From: Bradyrhizobium sp. 186 | GTDB lineage: Bacteria; Pseudomonadota; Alphaproteobacteria; Rhizobiales; Xanthobacteraceae | Direction of reading: 5' to 3' | DNA: 64,000 nucleotides | NCBI RefSeq assembly: GCF_023101685.1 | Contig: NZ_CP082164.1 | Location: 186,001 to 250,000 of the forward strand | Program-made: the position numbers and the translations under genes | Shown: piece by piece, positions 21,481-29,772 of the stretch | Numbering within the stretch: position 1 is the stretch's first letter | Layout: every line of letters starts with the position of its first letter | The notes under the pieces: model-generated | What the model saw: the letters and a program-made list of their open reading frames with translations, nothing else | Told to the model about the DNA's origin: nothing | Database searches by the model: none

Positions 21481-21978
21481 TCAGCGGTCTGCATAGGGGT
21501 CGGGGATGCCGAGATGAGCCAGGATCTGCGTTTCGAGCGCTTCCATCTCCTCCGCGTCGTCGTCGTTTTCGTGGTCGTAGCCGATCAAGTGCAGGAAACC
21601 ATGCACGGCGAGGTGGCTTAAGTGGTGGTCGAACGGCTTCTGTTCCTCGTCCACCTCGCGCCGCATGGTCTCGTAGGCGATCGCGATGTCGCCGAGCATG
21701 CGCGGCGCATCGCCCGGCTTCCATTCGCCTTCCGGTTGGAGCGCGGGAAACGACAGCACATTGGTCGGCTTGTCGATGCCGCGCCAGTTGCCGTTGAGGG
21801 TGCGGATGCCGGCATCATCGGTCAGCATCACGGCCACTTCCGCGTCCGCCACGTCTTCGTCGACCGACTCCGCCGCGGCCGCGATCGCGCGCTGGATCAC
21901 GGTTTCGGCGTCGGGCTCGCTCTGCCAGCAATCGGCGACGACGAGGACCTCGGTCATGGGAAGGTTGGGATGCGACAT
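21481..21978 (-). CDS. ybeY: Endoribonuclease YbeY (rRNA maturation factor)
   Basis: This 165-residue metalloprotein has the zinc motif HLAVHGFLHLIGYDH (H-x3-H-x5-H) at about residues 128-142. Family members act in 16S rRNA 3'-end maturation, ribosome quality control and small-RNA regulation. The preceding LNGNWRGIDKPTNVLSFP is the other conserved block. It is immediately followed by corC and preceded by phoH, the usual neighbours. An internal ATG (MTEVLVVADCW, 21957) is a possible alternative start. Confidence 0.95.
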   Translation of the reverse strand: MSHPNLPMTEVLVVADCWQSEPDAETVIQRAIAAAAESVDEDVADAEVAVMLTDDAGIRTLNGNWRGIDKPTNVLSFPALQPEGEWKPGDAPRMLGDIAIAYETMRREVDEEQKPFDHHLSHLAVHGFLHLIGYDHENDDDAEEMEALETQILAHLGIPDPYADR

Positions 21979-22037
21979 GGCTTTGTTCGGAACGAAGGGC
22001 GCTGTGTTCGCGCCCGCATGGTCCGGCTGTTATCTCG

Positions 22038-23096
22038 TCAGGATTTGTTGCCGGCGGCCGGCCGCTGCGGCAAGCCTTCGTAGGCCGAGACGATCCGCGC
22101 CACGAGCTCGTGGCGGATCACGTCTTCGGCCGTGAAATGAACTTGCGAAATGCCCTCGACGCCGTTCAGCAGCCGGGTCGCTTCCGCGAGGCCCGAGGTC
22201 TGGCCGTTCGGCAGGTCGATCTGCGAGGGGTCGCCGGTCACGATCATGCGGCTGTTCTCGCCGAGACGGGTCAGGAACATCTTCATCTGCATCGACGTGG
22301 TGTTCTGCGCTTCGTCCAGGATGATGGCGGCATTGGTTAGCGTGCGGCCGCGCATGAAGGCGAGCGGCGCGATCTCGATCTCGCCGGTCTGGAGTGCGCG
22401 TTCGACGATGCGCGCGTCCATCAAATCGTAGAGCGCGTCGTAGATCGGGCGAAGATAGGGATCGACCTTCTCGCGAAGGTCGCCGGGCAGGAAGCCGAGC
22501 CGCTCGCCTGCTTCCACCGCCGGGCGCGACAGGATGATCTTGTCGACTTCCTTGCGCTCGAACAGCTGAGCGGCATGCGCGACCGCGAGCCAGGTCTTGC
22601 CGGTGCCGGCGGGGCCGACGCCGAACACCAGCTCATGGCGCTTCAGCGCACGGATGTAGGAATCCTGCGCGGCGGTGCGCGCCCGCACCGGGCGCTTGCG
22701 CAGATTGATGCTCTCGAAGGTCGACTTGGCCGACTTGGCGTCGAACTCGAACAGCGAGCCCTGCGCGATCACGCCGCGGATCGCACCTTCGACCTCGCCC
22801 TGGTCGAGGTCCTGTCCCTTCACCGCCTGGGCGTAGAGCATCTCCAGCACGCGGCGCGCGGCATCGCAGCCGTCGCGTGTGCCGCCGATGGTGATGTGGT
22901 TGCCCTTGGAATCCACGACGACGCCGAGCCGCCGCTCGATCTGCGCGAGGTTCTGGCCGTAGGGGCCGACCAGCGCGGAAGCGGCGCGGTTGTCGTCGAA
23001 GTCGATGACGACCTGGGTCTCGGGCGGAACCTGCATGTCGCGGTCAAATTTGCGGCTGGGAGCGAACGAGGACGAATCCGATGCGCTTTTTGGCAA
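22038..23096 (-). CDS. PhoH-like ATPase (YbeZ family)
   Basis: This is a cytoplasmic P-loop protein of about 352 residues. An N-terminal KH-like region (VVIDFDDNRAASALVGPYGQNLAQIERRLGVVVDSKGNHITIGG) precedes the ATPase core, with Walker A GVGPAGTGKTWLA and Walker B AAIILDEAQNTT. The family partners with YbeY in RNA metabolism. The TTG at 23096 is favoured: a GGAG lies about 9 nt upstream and it clears the miaB stop. The open frame continues to 23147, inside miaB. Confidence 0.93.
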   Translation of the reverse strand: MPKSASDSSSFAPSRKFDRDMQVPPETQVVIDFDDNRAASALVGPYGQNLAQIERRLGVVVDSKGNHITIGGTRDGCDAARRVLEMLYAQAVKGQDLDQGEVEGAIRGVIAQGSLFEFDAKSAKSTFESINLRKRPVRARTAAQDSYIRALKRHELVFGVGPAGTGKTWLAVAHAAQLFERKEVDKIILSRPAVEAGERLGFLPGDLREKVDPYLRPIYDALYDLMDARIVERALQTGEIEIAPLAFMRGRTLTNAAIILDEAQNTTSMQMKMFLTRLGENSRMIVTGDPSQIDLPNGQTSGLAEATRLLNGVEGISQVHFTAEDVIRHELVARIVSAYEGLPQRPAAGNKS

Positions 23097-23100
23097 GGGT

Positions 23101-24498
23101 TCAGGCTCCAGTGGCGATGGGTGATAAAGCGGGCTCGCGCGCAGCACGCGGCGTCACGAGCTCACCGAGGAAGCTGTAGCGCTCGAGGCTGTCGATCCGG
23201 ACCGGTAGGATTTTGCCAATGATCTCGGACGAAGCCATCACATGCGCAGGTTGCAGGAAGGCGGTTCGGCCGACGATCTGGCCATCCTTGCGCGCGGCGC
23301 GCTCGAACAACACGTCGACCGTTGTGCCAATCGCGGCCTTGTTGAAGGCCGATTGCTGGCTGTCGATCAGGTCCTGGAGCCGCTCCAATCGCTGGTCCAT
23401 TTCGGCGGGGGACACCGTCTCCTGCATATCCGCGGCCGGCGTTCCCGGCCGGGCGGAGTATTTGAACGAATAAGCCGCAGCGTAGCCGATTTGCGTGACA
23501 AGCGCGAGTGTCGCGAGAAAATCTTGCTCGCTCTCGCCCGGGAAGCCGACGATAAAATCTGATGAAAAAGCAACGTCTTGGCGCGCGGCCCGGAAACGGT
23601 CGACGACACGCCGATAATCATCGGCGGTATGTTTCCGGTTCATGGCGGCCAGAATCCGGTCCGAGCCCGATTGCACCGGCAGGTGCACGAACGGCATCAG
23701 CGCCTCGAGATCGCGATGGGCTGCAATCAAACTGTCGTCGACGTCGCAGGGATGGCTGGTCGAGTAGCGCAGCCGCGCAATGCCGGGAATCCGTGCCAGG
23801 TACGCGAGCAATTGGCCGAGCGGCCAGCTTTTTCCATCGGGCCCGTCGCCGTGATAGGCATTGACGTTCTGCCCGATCAGCGTGAGCTCGCGGACGCCGT
23901 TGTCGGCAAGCCGCTTCACGTCGTCGACGATCTTTGCCACCGGACGCGAGACTTCGGAGCCGCGCGTATAGGGCACGACGCAGAAGGTGCAGAACTTGTC
24001 GCAGCCTTCCTGCACCGTGACGAAGGCGGAAATGCCGCGCGCGCGGATCGCTGCGGGCTTCGGCTGGGCGAGGAAGCCGAACTTGTCGGCGGCCGGAAAC
24101 TCGGTTTCGATCGCGCGGCCTTCATTGCCCGCGCGCTTCAAAAGCTCCGGCAGATGATGATAGCTCTGCGGGCCGACCACGACGTCGACGACAGGTGCGC
24201 GGCGGACGATCTCCTCGCCCTCGGCCTGCGCCACGCAGCCCGCCACCGCGATCTGCATCGAGCGGCCCCCGCGCGCGGCCTCGTCCTTGGCGACGCGCAG
24301 CCGGCCGAGCTCGGAATAGACCTTCTCGGAGGCCTTCTCGCGGATGTGGCAGGTGTTGAGGATGACGAGGTCGGCATCCTCCGCGCTCGCCGTCTCCACG
24401 AATCCTTCCGGGGCCAGCGTGTCCACCATGCGCTGGGCATCGTAGACGTTCATCTGACAGCCATATGATTTGATGTGCAGCTTGCGCGGCGGCTTCAT
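23101..24498 (-). CDS. miaB: tRNA-2-methylthio-N6-dimethylallyladenosine synthase MiaB
   Basis: This 465-residue radical-SAM methylthiotransferase adds a methylthio group to i6A37 of tRNAs. Three domains are visible. The UPF0004 N-terminal domain has the auxiliary-cluster cysteines ([27 protein letters not shown]). The radical-SAM core contains [16 protein letters not shown] (CxxxCxxC). The C-terminal TRAM domain (about 370-435, [22 protein letters not shown]) binds tRNA. Length is standard. It heads the miaB-phoH-ybeY-corC-lnt cluster. Confidence 0.97.
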   Translation of the reverse strand: MKPPRKLHIKSYGCQMNVYDAQRMVDTLAPEGFVETASAEDADLVILNTCHIREKASEKVYSELGRLRVAKDEAARGGRSMQIAVAGCVAQAEGEEIVRRAPVVDVVVGPQSYHHLPELLKRAGNEGRAIETEFPAADKFGFLAQPKPAAIRARGISAFVTVQEGCDKFCTFCVVPYTRGSEVSRPVAKIVDDVKRLADNGVRELTLIGQNVNAYHGDGPDGKSWPLGQLLAYLARIPGIARLRYSTSHPCDVDDSLIAAHRDLEALMPFVHLPVQSGSDRILAAMNRKHTADDYRRVVDRFRAARQDVAFSSDFIVGFPGESEQDFLATLALVTQIGYAAAYSFKYSARPGTPAADMQETVSPAEMDQRLERLQDLIDSQQSAFNKAAIGTTVDVLFERAARKDGQIVGRTAFLQPAHVMASSEIIGKILPVRIDSLERYSFLGELVTPRAAREPALSPIATGA

Positions 24499-24579
24499 GG
24501 AACCCGGAATTGAGGTGGAGGACGGCCCTCAGATATAGGCTGGCGCGGCGAAAATCCAGCGAATGGGTCCAAATGAGCA

Positions 24580-24673
24580 GTCATTCCGAGGCGCGCCTCA
24601 GCGCGAACCCGGAATCTCGACCCAAAATCCTGGGATTCCGGGTTCACGCGCTGTACGCGCGTCCCGGAATGAC
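24580..24673. repeat. Palindromic intergenic repeat (GTCATTCCG family)
   Basis: A 94-bp element begins GTCATTCCG and ends CGGAATGAC, with nested inverted segments (CCCGGAAT/ATTCCGGG, GCGCG arms). It fills most of the gap between miaB and the HAD phosphatase gene. It has the form of the dispersed hairpin repeats of Bradyrhizobium, and no coding potential is supported. Confidence 0.75.
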
Positions 24674-24686
24674 AATGAGGGGGCAA

Positions 24687-25367
24687 TTACCCCGCCAGGA
24701 CGTCCGCCTCGGCCCGCCGGACCAGCTCCGGCAATTGCCGCATATCGTCGAACGTCAACCCAGCGCCGGCGGCACGCAACCGGGCGGCGTGACCTGGTGG
24801 GCAGTGGCTGCCACCGTGAAAGCCCAGCACGGTCATCCCGGCGGCGCACGCGCCGGTCACCCCGGGGACGCTGTCTTCGATCACGAGGCACCGTTCCGGC
24901 GCGGCTTTCATCTGCTCGGCGGCAAACAGAAACAGATCGGGCGCGGGCTTGCCGCGTGCGACCTGGCTCGCGGAAAAGATGTGCGGAGCGAGCAGGTCGT
25001 AGAGCCCGGCGCAAGTCAGGCCGTGATGGATCTTCTCCGGTGTTCCGCTCGATGCAACGCATTTGGGCAAATTGATTGCGCCGATCGCTGCGGTCACATG
25101 GGTAATCGCCTGCAGATCGCCGGCGTAAGATTGCAGCGTGGCCGCATTCACCTGCTGCTCCAGATCGTCGGGGAGATTGCGGCCGATTTCCTGTTCGACC
25201 ATCCGCCGCGCGTCTCGCTCGGATACGCCGAGAAAGCGGACGAGCACCTGCTCCGAGGTGATCGGATAGCCGTGCCGCGTCAGCACATCCGCATGCGCGC
25301 GACAGGAGATCACCTCGCTGTCGACGAGCACGCCGTCGCAATCGAAGATGATGAGGTCTAGTGCCAC
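24687..25367 (-). CDS. HAD-superfamily phosphatase (phosphoglycolate phosphatase/beta-phosphoglucomutase type)
   Basis: This protein of about 226 residues has the HAD motifs: motif I DLIIFDCDGVLVDSE at the N-terminus, motif II Ser/Thr around CVASSGTPEKIHHGL, motif III Lys at RGKPAPDLFLFAAEQM and motif IV CLVIEDSVPGVTGA. The cap domain (about 20-85) is the C1 helical type, as in phosphoglycolate phosphatases and beta-phosphoglucomutases. The physiological substrate is not predictable. The start is the GTG at 25367, which shares one base with the fur stop (TAGTG), implying translational coupling with fur. Confidence 0.88.
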   Translation of the reverse strand: MALDLIIFDCDGVLVDSEVISCRAHADVLTRHGYPITSEQVLVRFLGVSERDARRMVEQEIGRNLPDDLEQQVNAATLQSYAGDLQAITHVTAAIGAINLPKCVASSGTPEKIHHGLTCAGLYDLLAPHIFSASQVARGKPAPDLFLFAAEQMKAAPERCLVIEDSVPGVTGACAAGMTVLGFHGGSHCPPGHAARLRAAGAGLTFDDMRQLPELVRRAEADVLAG

Positions 25368-25822
25368 TAACTTGTCGGCGTGTCGTCGTCGAGCGGGACG
25401 CAATAGAGTTCTAGCCGGTGGTCGACCAGCTTGTAGCCGAGCCTGCGGGCGATTTCGGCTTGCAGCTTCTCGATCTCTTCCGAAGTGAACTCGATCACCT
25501 TGCCATCGCGCAGATTGATGAGGTGGTCGTGATGGCTGTCGCGCATCTGCTCGTAGCGCGCGCGGCCTTCGCGAAAATCGTGGCGCTCGATGATGCCGGC
25601 ATCCTCGAACAGCTTTACGGTGCGATAGACCGTCGAGATCGAGATCTTGTCGTCGACGGCGACACAGCGCCGGTACAATTCCTCGACGTCGGGATGATCG
25701 ACGGCCTCCGCGAGCACGCGGGCGATGACGCGCCGCTGCTCGGTCATGCGCATGCCGGTGGCGGCACAGCGTGCCTCGATGCCGGTCGCGGTGGATGCGG
25801 AAGAAGGTTTCAGTACGGTCAT
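25367..25822 (-). CDS. fur: Fur-family metal-responsive regulator
   Basis: This 151-residue protein starts MTVLKPSSASTATGIEARCA. The winged-helix DNA-binding half has GMRMTEQRRVIARVLAEAVDHPDVEELYRRCVAVDDKISISTVYRTVKLFEDAGIIERHDF. The metal-binding/dimer half has the hallmark SHHDHLINLRDGKVIEF. There are no C-terminal CxxC motifs, as usual in rhizobial Fur/Mur proteins. It could respond to iron or manganese; the B. japonicum orthologue, which I recall near miaB, was studied as Fur. The start at 25822 is preferred over a longer frame to 25873. Confidence 0.9.
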   Translation of the reverse strand: MTVLKPSSASTATGIEARCAATGMRMTEQRRVIARVLAEAVDHPDVEELYRRCVAVDDKISISTVYRTVKLFEDAGIIERHDFREGRARYEQMRDSHHDHLINLRDGKVIEFTSEEIEKLQAEIARRLGYKLVDHRLELYCVPLDDDTPTS

Positions 25823-25859
25823 AGATTGTCTGCCTGACGGGGCGCTTGTGCCATCAATG

Positions 25860-26345
25860 TTACGACAAGTCACGTCGCATCAGAAGTGCGTTCAATTGTT
25901 CCCCGTTCGGCTGCTTATAGTAGCGTTCGCGGCGCCCGACCACCATGAATCCGGTCCGGTCATAGAGCCGCCGCGCCGGCTGGTTATTTTCCTCGACCTC
26001 GAGAAATATCGTGCGCACGCCGCGCCCTGCGAGATGACCGAGATGGGTCATCAGCAGCGTGCGGGAGAGGCCGCGGCCGCGATGGGCCTGGTCGACTGCG
26101 ATCGAGAGAATTTCGGCTTCATCCGCGCCGATCCGCGACACCGCAAAGCCGATCGTCTTGCGGCCCAGGCGCAACCGATGCACGAGCGTGTTGCGCTCGC
26201 CGATCATCGTCTCGAACTCGCCTTCGCCCCAGCCGCGCGCGAAGGATTCGCCGTGAAGCTGCGCCAGCCGGGCGGCGTCGCGCGCAACAGCCGGCTCCAC
26301 GGCGGCAGTGCCGCCGCGCCACCATTCCGGCAGCCATCTCATCAT
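25860..26345 (-). CDS. rimI: Ribosomal protein S18-alanine N-acetyltransferase RimI
   Basis: This 161-residue GNAT protein starts MMRWLPEWWRGG. The acetyl-CoA motif is AEILSIAVDQAHRGRGLSRTLLMTHLGHLAGRGVRTIFLEVEENNQPARRLYDRTGFMVVGRRERYY, which matches RimI (Q/R-x-x-G-x-G and N-x-x-A-x-x-L-Y-x-x-x-G-F). RimI acetylates the N-terminal Ala of S18. Its ATG overlaps the tsaB stop by 4 nt, the common tsaB-rimI pairing. The longer frame to 27002 is a shadow of tsaB. Confidence 0.92.
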   Translation of the reverse strand: MMRWLPEWWRGGTAAVEPAVARDAARLAQLHGESFARGWGEGEFETMIGERNTLVHRLRLGRKTIGFAVSRIGADEAEILSIAVDQAHRGRGLSRTLLMTHLGHLAGRGVRTIFLEVEENNQPARRLYDRTGFMVVGRRERYYKQPNGEQLNALLMRRDLS

Positions 26346-27037
26346 GAGCTTGCGGCTTGTGCTGCGAACGGCGGTATTGCTGCCGGCTTTGCATCGGGGG
26401 CACGCAGATAAAACGGTCGCGCCGGCGTTGTTTCGGGATCGGCGGCCGCGCCGAGCCACGCGACCCAGCCGATGTCGGGCGCGGCCCGCGCGTCGACCGC
26501 AGCCGGTTGTGGCGCATCCTTCGGCCAGCGCTCGGCGAGGATTTTTGCGGCATTGCCGACCAGGTGCGGCGCTCCGAATTGCGATGCCGCGATCGCCTCG
26601 TCGATGGCGGCTACTTTCGGCCGCACCAACTGGCTGCCGTCGCTGGCGACGATCTGGAAATAGACGTGATCGTGCCGCGCATCGATCGCCGAGATCACGG
26701 GCGCCGGTCCGCTCTGGCCGACGATGCTGGCAGCGTAGGCCGACAACGTCGTCAGCCCGACGGCGGGCCGCTTGGCCGCGAGCGCAAGGCCGCGTGCGGC
26801 CGAAATGCCGACGCGCAGGCCGGTAAAGCTTCCAGGGCCGACGGTGACGGCGATCCGGTCGAGCGAGGTGAATGCGAGATTGGCCGCCTGCATGACGCGC
26901 GCGATCATCGGCATCAGCGCCTCGGCGTGGCCGCGCTTCATGAGAAGCGATTCCTGCGCAAGGAGTTCGCCGGCCTCGGTGTCGAGAACCGCGGCCGCAC
27001 ACGCTTCCAGCGCGGTATCGATGGCAAGGATCAGCAT
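26342..27037 (-). CDS. tsaB: tRNA threonylcarbamoyladenosine biosynthesis protein TsaB
   Basis: This 231-residue ASKHA-fold protein starts MLILAIDTALEACAAAVLD. The conserved blocks are KRGHAEALMPMI and DRIAVTVGPGSFTGLRVGISAARGLALA. TsaB scaffolds TsaD and TsaE in making t6A37 on ANN-decoding tRNAs. Length is typical. It is overlapped by rimI and preceded by an inverted repeat (27044-27118) whose arm starts 6 nt from the start codon. Confidence 0.95.
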   Translation of the reverse strand: MLILAIDTALEACAAAVLDTEAGELLAQESLLMKRGHAEALMPMIARVMQAANLAFTSLDRIAVTVGPGSFTGLRVGISAARGLALAAKRPAVGLTTLSAYAASIVGQSGPAPVISAIDARHDHVYFQIVASDGSQLVRPKVAAIDEAIAASQFGAPHLVGNAAKILAERWPKDAPQPAAVDARAAPDIGWVAWLGAAADPETTPARPFYLRAPDAKPAAIPPFAAQAASS

Positions 27038-27043
27038 GGATGA

Positions 27044-27118
27044 GCGAATGGTGAGTGGCGAATGGCAGACAGTTTAGCCGATCGGAGTTCCATTCGCCAT
27101 TCGCTACTCACCATTCGC
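27044..27118. repeat. Long inverted repeat between nfuA and tsaB
   Basis: A 23-nt arm (27044-27066) is repeated in inverted orientation at 27096-27118 with one mismatch and a 29-nt loop. Both arms are themselves built from GCGAATGG units. The structure occupies almost the whole gap and ends 6 nt from the tsaB start, so it may end nfuA transcripts or hide the tsaB ribosome-binding site. Confidence 0.7.
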
Positions 27119-27124
27119 TGTTGA

Positions 27125-27694
27125 TTACATCGGCCGGACTTCGACCACGTCGGGCACGAAGTGCTTCAAGAGGTTCTGGATGCCGTGCTGGAGCGTCGCG
27201 GTCGATGACGGGCAGCCGGAGCAGGCGCCCTTCATGTTGAGATAGACGATGCCGTCCTTGAAGCCGCGGAAGGTGATGTCGCCGCCGTCATTGGCGACCG
27301 CCGGCCGCACGCGGGTCTCGATCAGATCCTTGATCATGTCGACCGTCTCGGCATCGGCCTCGTCGAAGAACTCGTCCTCGTCGTCGAGATCGGCATCGCC
27401 CGCGGCCGCGCCGTCGGCGAGCAGCGGCGCGCCCGACATGTAGTGCTCCATGATGGCGCCGAGGATCGCGGGCTTGAGCTGCTGCCATTCACCGTTCGCC
27501 TTGGTCACGGTGATGAAGTCCGATCCGTAGAACACGCCGGTGATGCCGGGCACGTCGAACAGCTTTTCGGCGAGCGGCGAACGCGCCGCGGTTTCGCGGC
27601 TGGCAAACTCCATCGGGCTGCCGTCGATCACGACGCGGCCGGGAATGAATTTCAACGTGGCGGGATTAGGGGTGGCTTCGGTCTGGATGAACAT
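27125..27694 (-). CDS. NfuA-type iron-sulfur carrier/scaffold protein (NifU C-terminal domain)
   Basis: This 189-residue protein begins MFIQTEATPNPATLKFIPGRVV, the Nfu N-terminal domain. After an acidic linker (DADLDDEDEFFDEADAET) comes the NifU-like C-terminal domain with GACSGCPSSTATLQHGIQNLLK (C-x2-C cluster ligands). Nfu proteins receive and deliver [4Fe-4S] clusters to apo-enzymes. One likely local client is MiaB, a radical-SAM protein, but that link is inference. Length and layout are standard for alphaproteobacteria. Confidence 0.92.
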   Translation of the reverse strand: MFIQTEATPNPATLKFIPGRVVIDGSPMEFASRETAARSPLAEKLFDVPGITGVFYGSDFITVTKANGEWQQLKPAILGAIMEHYMSGAPLLADGAAAGDADLDDEDEFFDEADAETVDMIKDLIETRVRPAVANDGGDITFRGFKDGIVYLNMKGACSGCPSSTATLQHGIQNLLKHFVPDVVEVRPM

Positions 27695-27863
27695 CGCTTT
27701 TCTCCGAACGTCGCCGGTTCAAGGCCGGCGCGTGAGCTATCCAGTAGCAGATGGCGACGGCGAACGCACGGTCAAGGGGTGGGCGAGGAAATTCGAAGCA
27801 CGATCAGTGAGATAGGGGAGAATTAAGGAGGGTGGAATCCGCGGGCCTGGGCGGAAGTGCACT

Positions 27864-27982
27864 CCCTCTCCCGCTTGCGGGGGAGGGCTGGGGTGGGGGT
27901 GCTTCCGCGGTCGAGACACTCCCCGTGTGGCGAGACCCCCCACCCGGCGCTTCGCGCCGACCTCCCCCGCAAGCGGGAGAGG
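27864..27982. repeat. REPIN-like paired-hairpin repeat
   Basis: Two GC-rich hairpins (CCCTCTCCC...GGGGGAGGG and CCTCCCCC...GGGAGAGG) lie in inverted order and flank inner arms rich in GGTGGGGGT/ACCCCCCACC and a short spacer. The same layout recurs at 45375, 50086, 59174/59603 and 61081. It explains most of the 318-bp gap between nfuA and the universal-stress gene; the remainder shows nothing recognisable. Confidence 0.8.
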
Positions 27983-28012
27983 TGAACCGAGCTCGCGGAG
28001 AGCGTTCCCAAA

Positions 28013-28507
28013 CTACGACAGCGAATCCACGCTTTGATCGCTCAGTGCCCCGGAAATGATCGTCACCGGAATCGGGAACGTGCCCACCGCATGGGTGAGC
28101 AGCGCGACCAGCGGCCCGGGCCCTTCCGCGCCGGGATTGGCGGCGAGCACCAGCATGGCGATGTCCGGGTCCTCGTCGATCACCGCGAGCAGCTGTTCCA
28201 TCGCGGCGCCTTCGCGGATCACGCGTTCCGGCGTGATCGCGGCGATGCCGTTGGCGCGGCCGGCGGCGCGGTCGAGCGCAGCTTCCGCTGCTTCATGCGC
28301 CTCGGCGCGCATGATGTCGGCCACGCCCAGCCATTCCTGGTTCTGCTGCTCGGTCTCGATGATGCGCAGCATCACCACGCCGCCGCCGGCGCGGATCGCC
28401 CAGCGGCTGGCGTAATAGACCGCGCGATCCCATTCGGCGGTGTCGTCGACGATGACAAGGCATTTGGGCTTGTGACCCGGCTCGAAGCACTGTCGCTTTC
28501 TGGTCAT
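28013..28507 (-). CDS. Universal stress protein (UspA) family
   Basis: This 164-residue protein starts MTRKRQCFEPGHKPKCLVIVDDTAEWDRAVYYASRWAIRAGGGVVML. A single Usp alpha/beta fold is visible, with the N-terminal ATP-site Asp (VIVDDTAEW) and a C-terminal beta strand (GTFPIPVTIISG). The canonical G-x2-G-x9-G(S/T) ATP motif is poorly formed (LAANPGAEGPGPLVALLTHAVG), so ATP binding is doubtful. The function is unknown beyond the family link to stress survival. I chose the ATG at 28507 because the longer frame to 28612 adds an atypical leader. Confidence 0.8.
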   Translation of the reverse strand: MTRKRQCFEPGHKPKCLVIVDDTAEWDRAVYYASRWAIRAGGGVVMLRIIETEQQNQEWLGVADIMRAEAHEAAEAALDRAAGRANGIAAITPERVIREGAAMEQLLAVIDEDPDIAMLVLAANPGAEGPGPLVALLTHAVGTFPIPVTIISGALSDQSVDSLS

Positions 28508-28615
28508 GCATGTCCCGGCGTGTGCACGGTCGACATGCTGCCACACTCCCTGTTCGTTTGGGAGGGGGACGTCGGCCGACGCCGGAGCATCGGCCTGACT
28601 TCGCAGCTGCAATAT

Positions 28616-29668
28616 TCAGCGCCGGCGGATGAAGCCGACGATGTCCTTCGAAAGCTTCATGGTCTCGTCGGCGATCGCGCGGGCACGGTCGGCGCCATCA
28701 TTCAGGATGGCGTCGATATGGCCGGGGTCGGCGACGAGGCGCTTCATCTCGCCGGCGATCGGCGCAAGCTTGGTGACGCACAGCTCCGCCAGCGCGTTCT
28801 TGAAGCTGGAGAACTGGCCGCCGCCGAACTCGCGCAGCACCTCGGCCTTCGGACGGCCGGAGAGCGCTGCAAAAATGCCAACGAGATTGTCGGCCTCGGG
28901 ACGTGCTTCCAGGCCCTTTTCCTCGGTCGGCAGCGGTTCCGGATCGGTCTTCGCCTTGCGGATCTTCTGCGCGATGGTGTCGGCATCGTCGGTCAGGTTG
29001 ATGCGCGAATTGTCGGACGCTTCCGACTTCGACATCTTCTTGGTGCCGTCACGCAAGCTCATCACACGCGTCGCCGGTCCGGTGATCAACGGCTCCGGCA
29101 ACGGGAAGAACAGGCCGTCATTGGCGCCGTGGCTGCGGATCGAGTCACCGAAATCGTTGTTGAACTTCTGCGCGATGTCGCGTGAGAGCTCGAGGTGCTG
29201 CTTCTGGTCCTCGCCGACCGGCACGTGGGTGGCGCGATACAGCAAAATATCGGCCGCCATCAGCACGGGATAGTCGAACAGCCCGACGGAGGCATTCTCG
29301 CGGTCCTTGCCGGCCTTCTCCTTGAACTGGGTCATACGGCCCAGCCAGCCCATACGCGCGACGCAGTTGAAAATCCAGGCGAGCTCGGCGTGGCCCGAGA
29401 CCTGGCTCTGGTTGAACACGATGTGCTTGTTCGGATCGATGCCGCTTGCGATGAACGCCGCGGTCACCTCGCGGGTGTTGCGCGCGAGCTCGGCCGGTCC
29501 GCCCCAGACGTCAACCCCTTGCGTGATCGCATGCATGTCGACGACGCAGTAAATGCAGTTGTGGGTTTCCTGCATCTTCACGAAGTTGACGATCGCGCCG
29601 AGATAGTTGCCGAGATGCAGATTGCCCGTCGGCTGGACGCCCGAAAAAACCCGTTCAACGAATGGCAT
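28616..29668 (-). CDS. trpS: Tryptophan--tRNA ligase
   Basis: The product is a 350-residue class I aminoacyl-tRNA synthetase. The HIGH-type motif is [13 protein letters not shown] (about 12-24) and the KMSKS loop is [11 protein letters not shown] (about 213-223). It activates tryptophan and charges tRNA-Trp. The start at 29668 ([12 protein letters not shown]) has an AGGA 9 nt upstream; the frame extends to 29719 without further support. It is the second gene after murJ on the minus strand. Confidence 0.96.
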   Translation of the reverse strand: MPFVERVFSGVQPTGNLHLGNYLGAIVNFVKMQETHNCIYCVVDMHAITQGVDVWGGPAELARNTREVTAAFIASGIDPNKHIVFNQSQVSGHAELAWIFNCVARMGWLGRMTQFKEKAGKDRENASVGLFDYPVLMAADILLYRATHVPVGEDQKQHLELSRDIAQKFNNDFGDSIRSHGANDGLFFPLPEPLITGPATRVMSLRDGTKKMSKSEASDNSRINLTDDADTIAQKIRKAKTDPEPLPTEEKGLEARPEADNLVGIFAALSGRPKAEVLREFGGGQFSSFKNALAELCVTKLAPIAGEMKRLVADPGHIDAILNDGADRARAIADETMKLSKDIVGFIRRR

Positions 29669-29772
29669 GGTTAGTTTTCCTGGCAAGCCTTCCTGAAGGT
29701 AATCGGCCGTCGTTTCCAACAGCGGCGCTGCCCCGTCAAGGGTAATTTGGAGGCTCGCGCGCCAGGGGAGGG

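Noticed and set aside
24495..24686. A 63-codon minus-strand frame between miaB and the HAD gene
   Set aside because: It lies over the palindromic repeat at 24580-24673 and translates the repeat arms; no ribosome-binding site or conserved sequence.
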